Below, one piece after another: positions 60,386-64,000 of a DNA stretch of 64,000 nucleotides. The DNA is from Xiphophorus maculatus (lineage: Eukaryota; Chordata; Actinopteri; Cyprinodontiformes; Poeciliidae), in NCBI RefSeq assembly GCF_002775205.1, contig NC_036457.1, forward strand, positions 1,359,001-1,423,000, written 5' to 3'. Every line of letters starts with the position of its first letter. The first letter of the stretch is position 1. The notes under the pieces are model-generated. The model did no database searches, was not told the DNA's origin, and worked only from the letters and a program-made list of their open reading frames with translations. A program made the translations under genes and the position numbers.

Positions 60386-60830
60386 AAGAGAATCTATTAT
60401 GCTAAATTAATTTTCCACATTTTTGAACTTCCACTTTCCACGCTTTTTAAAAAAACACACAGCGGGCGTGCCGTGGTGGCGTAGCAGTTAGCGCGACCCG
60501 TATTTGGAGGCCTTGAGTCCTCGACGCGGCCGTCGCGGGTTCGACTCCCGGACCCGACGACATTTGCCGCATGTCTTCCCCGTTTCCTGTCAGCCTGCTG
60601 TCATATAAGGGACACTAGAGCCACAAAAGACCCTGGAGGGGTAAAAAAAACACACAGCCGTTTTGACAATAAATTTGTGTTTTTTTTTTAAAAAAAAAAC
60701 CCTGACTGTTGAGTTACAATGTATGGGCACTGCATTGTTACCTAGCAACCCCAGCTGAGCACATCCATGTCTCCTAGCAACCCAAGCGGAACTCCAGCAT
60801 ATTTGGTCAGCTGGTTTTACCTATGTAGGC
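60386..60830. mobile_element. Family C element split by a SINE
   Basis: Starts AAAGAGAATCTATTATGC. After the SINE it resumes with GCCGTTTTGACAATAAATTT and carries GTTACCTAGCAAC at 60737 and a degenerate unit at 60769. Confidence 0.72.
60464..60643 (+). mobile_element. tRNA-derived SINE, plus strand, nested in a family C element
   Basis: The head has an A-box-like GTGGCGTAGCAGTTAGCG and a B box GGTTCGACTCC at 60538-60548, followed by a non-tRNA body. A perfect 15-bp duplication AAAAAAACACACAGC flanks it at 60449-60463 and 60644-60658. It interrupts a family C repeat cleanly. Confidence 0.9.
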
Positions 60831-61125
60831 GTAAATTTCCACCAAAAAACTCATGCAACTTGAGATTCTAAGAAATTTTCTAAAAAAAAAACCAACATTT
60901 TTTAAAATTCCCAAATTTCCAAAAGTTTAAACTTTTCTACTTTTAGGGCTCAAAGAGTTTCCTTATTTGCTGTAGAAAATTTCTGACATTAATCTCAAAA
61001 TGTGTGAGTTTTTCTTGCTAATTTTGACTCTTGCAGTTCTTCAATGTCCAAGCTTCTTCTAGAAAATTTAAGGTAATGTAAAAATGTATGAGGTTTGTTG
61101 GCTGCAATTTACTACGGCCCTGTAT
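60830..61125. repeat. Foldback family A copy upstream of trim67
   Basis: Left GGCGTAAATTTCCACC, right GCAATTTACTACGGCCCT. It abuts the family C/SINE composite. Confidence 0.65.
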
Positions 61126-63140
61126 ACATCGTTGTAAAAAGCTGGCTTGTTCCAACTTTATTGAGGAAAATAATAATGCAGAGGTCAGAAAGTTTTTTTG
61201 GTCTTTTTAACCAAGGGCAAATTTCACTTGGTTTTTACACAATTACAGCTGGATCTATTACTAATCTCACTTTAAAATGTAGCTTCTCAAACAAAACGTT
61301 ACACATTTTTCCTCAGGTAATTCCAAAGCACAGTGCTAATAGAGTTAGCTAAACATCGGCGAACAGGTGTTGTTTAGCTGAGTTCATGTATTAAAAAAAA
61401 ACAAAGCAACTTTACTCTTAATTTTCAAGTAGAAGCAAAAAGTGTAACAATCATCCACAGTCTCCTGAACAAGTAGAAAATGGGTTTTAACTGACATCAT
61501 GTCAACAATAATGGCGGCCGTGATAAAGATCATAATTCTGCATCCGTTCTGCCCGTCAAAGTGATGATGAGGATGAAACATGATCGCTGGCGGAAACCCA
61601 TTCTCCACCAAATGACTATCAGATGGATGCAAAACACGCTAAAAATGGAGGAGGGAGCCTCTGCGGGCGGATCGACCGAGTAACCTTTGTGTTTCTCACG
61701 TTAACCTTTTGTGTTAGCTGGACTTTTAACGGAGCAGACAGCAGCAGCAGCGACTGGGGTCCCTCAGGGAGCCGCATCAATCCCACATACTGGAACAGAT
61801 TTCCCATTTATCAGCCCTGTTAGCATCACATTACCTATCTTTCACATGTGCTTTGTTGTGAAATGAGGACCTGTGCACATCATTGTGTGAACAATGCTAC
61901 ACAAATCTCCTCAGACAAGACATTTGATCCAGTTTTATGGCCTACAATAACACAAGTATATGGAAGATTAGGGCAACAGAAAATAAATAAACTGATTTTT
62001 CCCCCTCTGAATTCAAATTCTGTGTCAAAATTCAAAATTAGTAACCAAAGATTCTTAAGTGCACATCAATTGTGTTAGTGAAAACAATAACATAACGGTT
62101 TCTTCCTCGCGATAGGATTTGTAAATCTGCACTTCATCCACACTGAAAGTCTGAACCAAATTTACTCTGTAAATTTGAGTTTTGAGTCTAGATGAGAGAC
62201 TATGATGCATAAACAATTTAAACAATTCTTACTCTGAGAAATTTTTTTTCTTATGAGATTCACAACTACAAGGCAAAAAGTCAGAATTAAGACATTAAAG
62301 TTTGAATTCTGAGATGAATTTCATCTCACACTCCAATTAAATAATTTCATCTGCATTGATTTTGTCTTTTTGGCTGCCAACTCTAAGATTTTGTTTAATA
62401 AAGACTATTTATCACTGAAGATATAAAAGTAAGAATGAATTTCTATTCATAAACATTTATTTGCTGATACTAACCTGCCACAAGAGGGCGACAGTTCTTC
62501 ATAATGATGATTCAAAATAACAGAAACATCCTCACAAGTTCTGTCCACTGCGACATCTTCCAATATGAGCTTCAGGATTATTTAAAGCAACAGAAATATT
62601 ATGGATAACTTTGGGATTATTTGATCCTCTTGATGTCCCTGGTTTAACTTTAGTCAGATAACATCAATATACTGATACTCGATTCTGCTTGTTAGACATT
62701 TTTACTTGATCTGGAAGTAATGTTTGTACTAAACCAGTGAGTTTCAGCACCACTGGTTTACTAACAGAAAGAACCAAATTCTGTTTTAAATAGGAATAAT
62801 CCTATGAAAAACAAACTAATACACTTTGTTAATGATTTATTATACTAGTACAAGAAAGTTCAGATTGCATTTGATTATCTTTATATTTGAAAATAAAAAG
62901 GACAAGGAGTGGGATTAAATAAGCATATTTTAACATTACTGTTTTGCTTTATTAATTATCACTTATGTTTGTTTCTATTGTTTTTCTCAGGTCTGAAATA
63001 AATCGTTAAAATGTGTTAAAGCCAAAGAAAAACTTACATTCGACATAATGGAGTTGTTTATTCATCCCTTTTAATCATCCAACATACAAAATGGCCGCCT
63101 CAAAATTTACATGATCAAACAACACATCTACGACGGCGGA

Positions 63141-63514
63141 TTAGGGCCACTGTAGATTTAAAAAATAAAGAGGCTAAATTTCCAAGAACAAACTCAGAAA
63201 TTTGTAAATTATTCTCAGAAATGTTTTTGAAAAATTATATATATTTCCTAGAAAAAAAATCACATTTTGAGATTAATCTCAGAAATTTTCTAGACTTGAA
63301 AATTTTCTGAGTCTCAAAATTTGACAATTTTTCACTTTTCAAACTCAGAAAATGTTTTTTCAAGAAAATTTCTGAGATTAATCTCAAAATTTCCCTATGT
63401 TTTTCTTACAAATTTTGTAAGAAACAGAAATTTCCAAGATTTATCTAGAAAATTTCAGACATTTTTTGTTGGAAATTTACTCCTTTTGTTTTTTTTAATC
63501 TACGATGGCCCTAA
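63141..63514. repeat. Foldback family A, compact complete copy
   Basis: The left end TTAGGGCCACTGTAGATT is the inverse of the right end AATCTACGATGGCCCTAA, with symmetry continuing through the AAATTTAC/GTAAATTT region. The 374-bp element contains GAGATTAATCTC palindromes. This is the best reference copy. Confidence 0.88.
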
Positions 63515-64000
63515 TACACCATCATAAACACCTCATGTATTTTTACAACATGAAAATCAACATTAGTGGTTCGTAAACTTGTTAATCTGAAGCAAATATC
63601 TTTGTTTTATGCAAACATTTTTAAAAATCTGCATTTGATTATTAAATTTGGTAAAAAATGAAAGAGGCAAAGAAGCATAAAGTGCATACACTGCAAAAAC
63701 ATAAAATCTTATCAAGTAATTTTGGTCTAGTTTCCAGCGCAAATCTCTTAGTCCTCTTGACATAAGACAAAACTTACACATCAGTAACTTCTCAGGAAGA
63801 TATAGGAGCTTGTTTTAAGTCAGTAATTTCTTAAAATTGCAGAGAAATTACTAATTCCACTGGCAGATTATTGTACTTATAACAAGACATTTTTCCCATG
63901 TTATAAGTGAAATAATCTGGCAATAGAACTGGAACTTTTCATCAATATTAGGGAATTATTGACATAAAACAAGCTTCTATAGCTTATTATTTTAAGTGTA

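Larger units (their letters stand above)
59411..64000. other. Upstream of trim67: repeat-rich, no gene recognised
   Basis: Contains foldback copies, one family C element split by a SINE, and an unclassified segment at 60060-60380. An ORF near 61623-61823 has a hydrophobic stretch but no recognisable homology. Remaining sequence is AT-rich without clear features. Confidence 0.45.

Noticed and set aside
60464..60560. Functional tRNA gene
   Set aside because: A and B boxes are present, but the cloverleaf is poor, a non-tRNA body follows, a second copy exists and target duplications flank it; it is a SINE.
61623..61823. 66-codon open frame with hydrophobic segment upstream of trim67
   Set aside because: No homology recognised, no promoter or splice evidence, and length is within chance expectation.

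Overview
The window is vertebrate nuclear DNA, almost certainly from a teleost fish. Three protein-coding genes can be rebuilt exon by exon with GT-AG introns and conserved phases. They are gnpat (minus, 17 coding exons, 675 codons), the homologue of human C1orf131 (plus, 8 coding exons, 243 codons) and trim67 (minus, 11 coding exons, 705 codons). Their order and relative orientation (trim67 / c1orf131 / gnpat) match human chromosome 1q42.2, which supports calling the TRIM gene trim67 rather than its paralogue trim9. No bacterial, plasmid or phage features are present. The fish assignment rests on protein character, tRNA-derived SINEs, a Rex/RTE-type LINE with a GATG tail, and dense small palindromic repeats.

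Layout. 1-1881: gnpat 3' flank or 3' UTR. 1882-10966: gnpat. 10967-11283: 317-bp head-to-head promoter shared by gnpat and c1orf131. 11284-16446: c1orf131 coding region, then a spliced 3' UTR reaching about 17.5 kb. 17.5-21.8 kb: convergent 3' regions of c1orf131 and trim67. 21778-59210: trim67, of which 39941-58394 is one 18.5-kb first intron full of mobile elements. 59.2-64 kb: trim67 promoter and repeat-rich upstream DNA.

Function. gnpat encodes peroxisomal dihydroxyacetone-phosphate acyltransferase, the first step of ether lipid (plasmalogen) synthesis; its last 44-nt coding exon supplies the peroxisome-targeting tail ARL. The c1orf131 protein is a lysine-rich nucleolar factor of the small-subunit processome. 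trim67 is a brain-type RING E3 ligase with split RING, two B-boxes, coiled coil/COS, FN3 and SPRY domains. The three are neighbours by conserved synteny, not members of one pathway.

The noncoding sequence is the unusual part. It is dominated by short foldback elements whose interiors are arrays of self-complementary words (AGAAATTTTCTAGAAA, TCAGAATTCTGA, TTTCAGTTTCAAAA). Two families share TTAGGGCC ends, and at least one copy looks like a hybrid of both. A separate family, present about ten times, carries an internal repeat of about 31 bp, each unit with an RFX/X-box-like GTTACCTAGCAAC. A tRNA-derived SINE sits inside one of these with a perfect 15-bp target duplication. All family boundaries were judged by eye.
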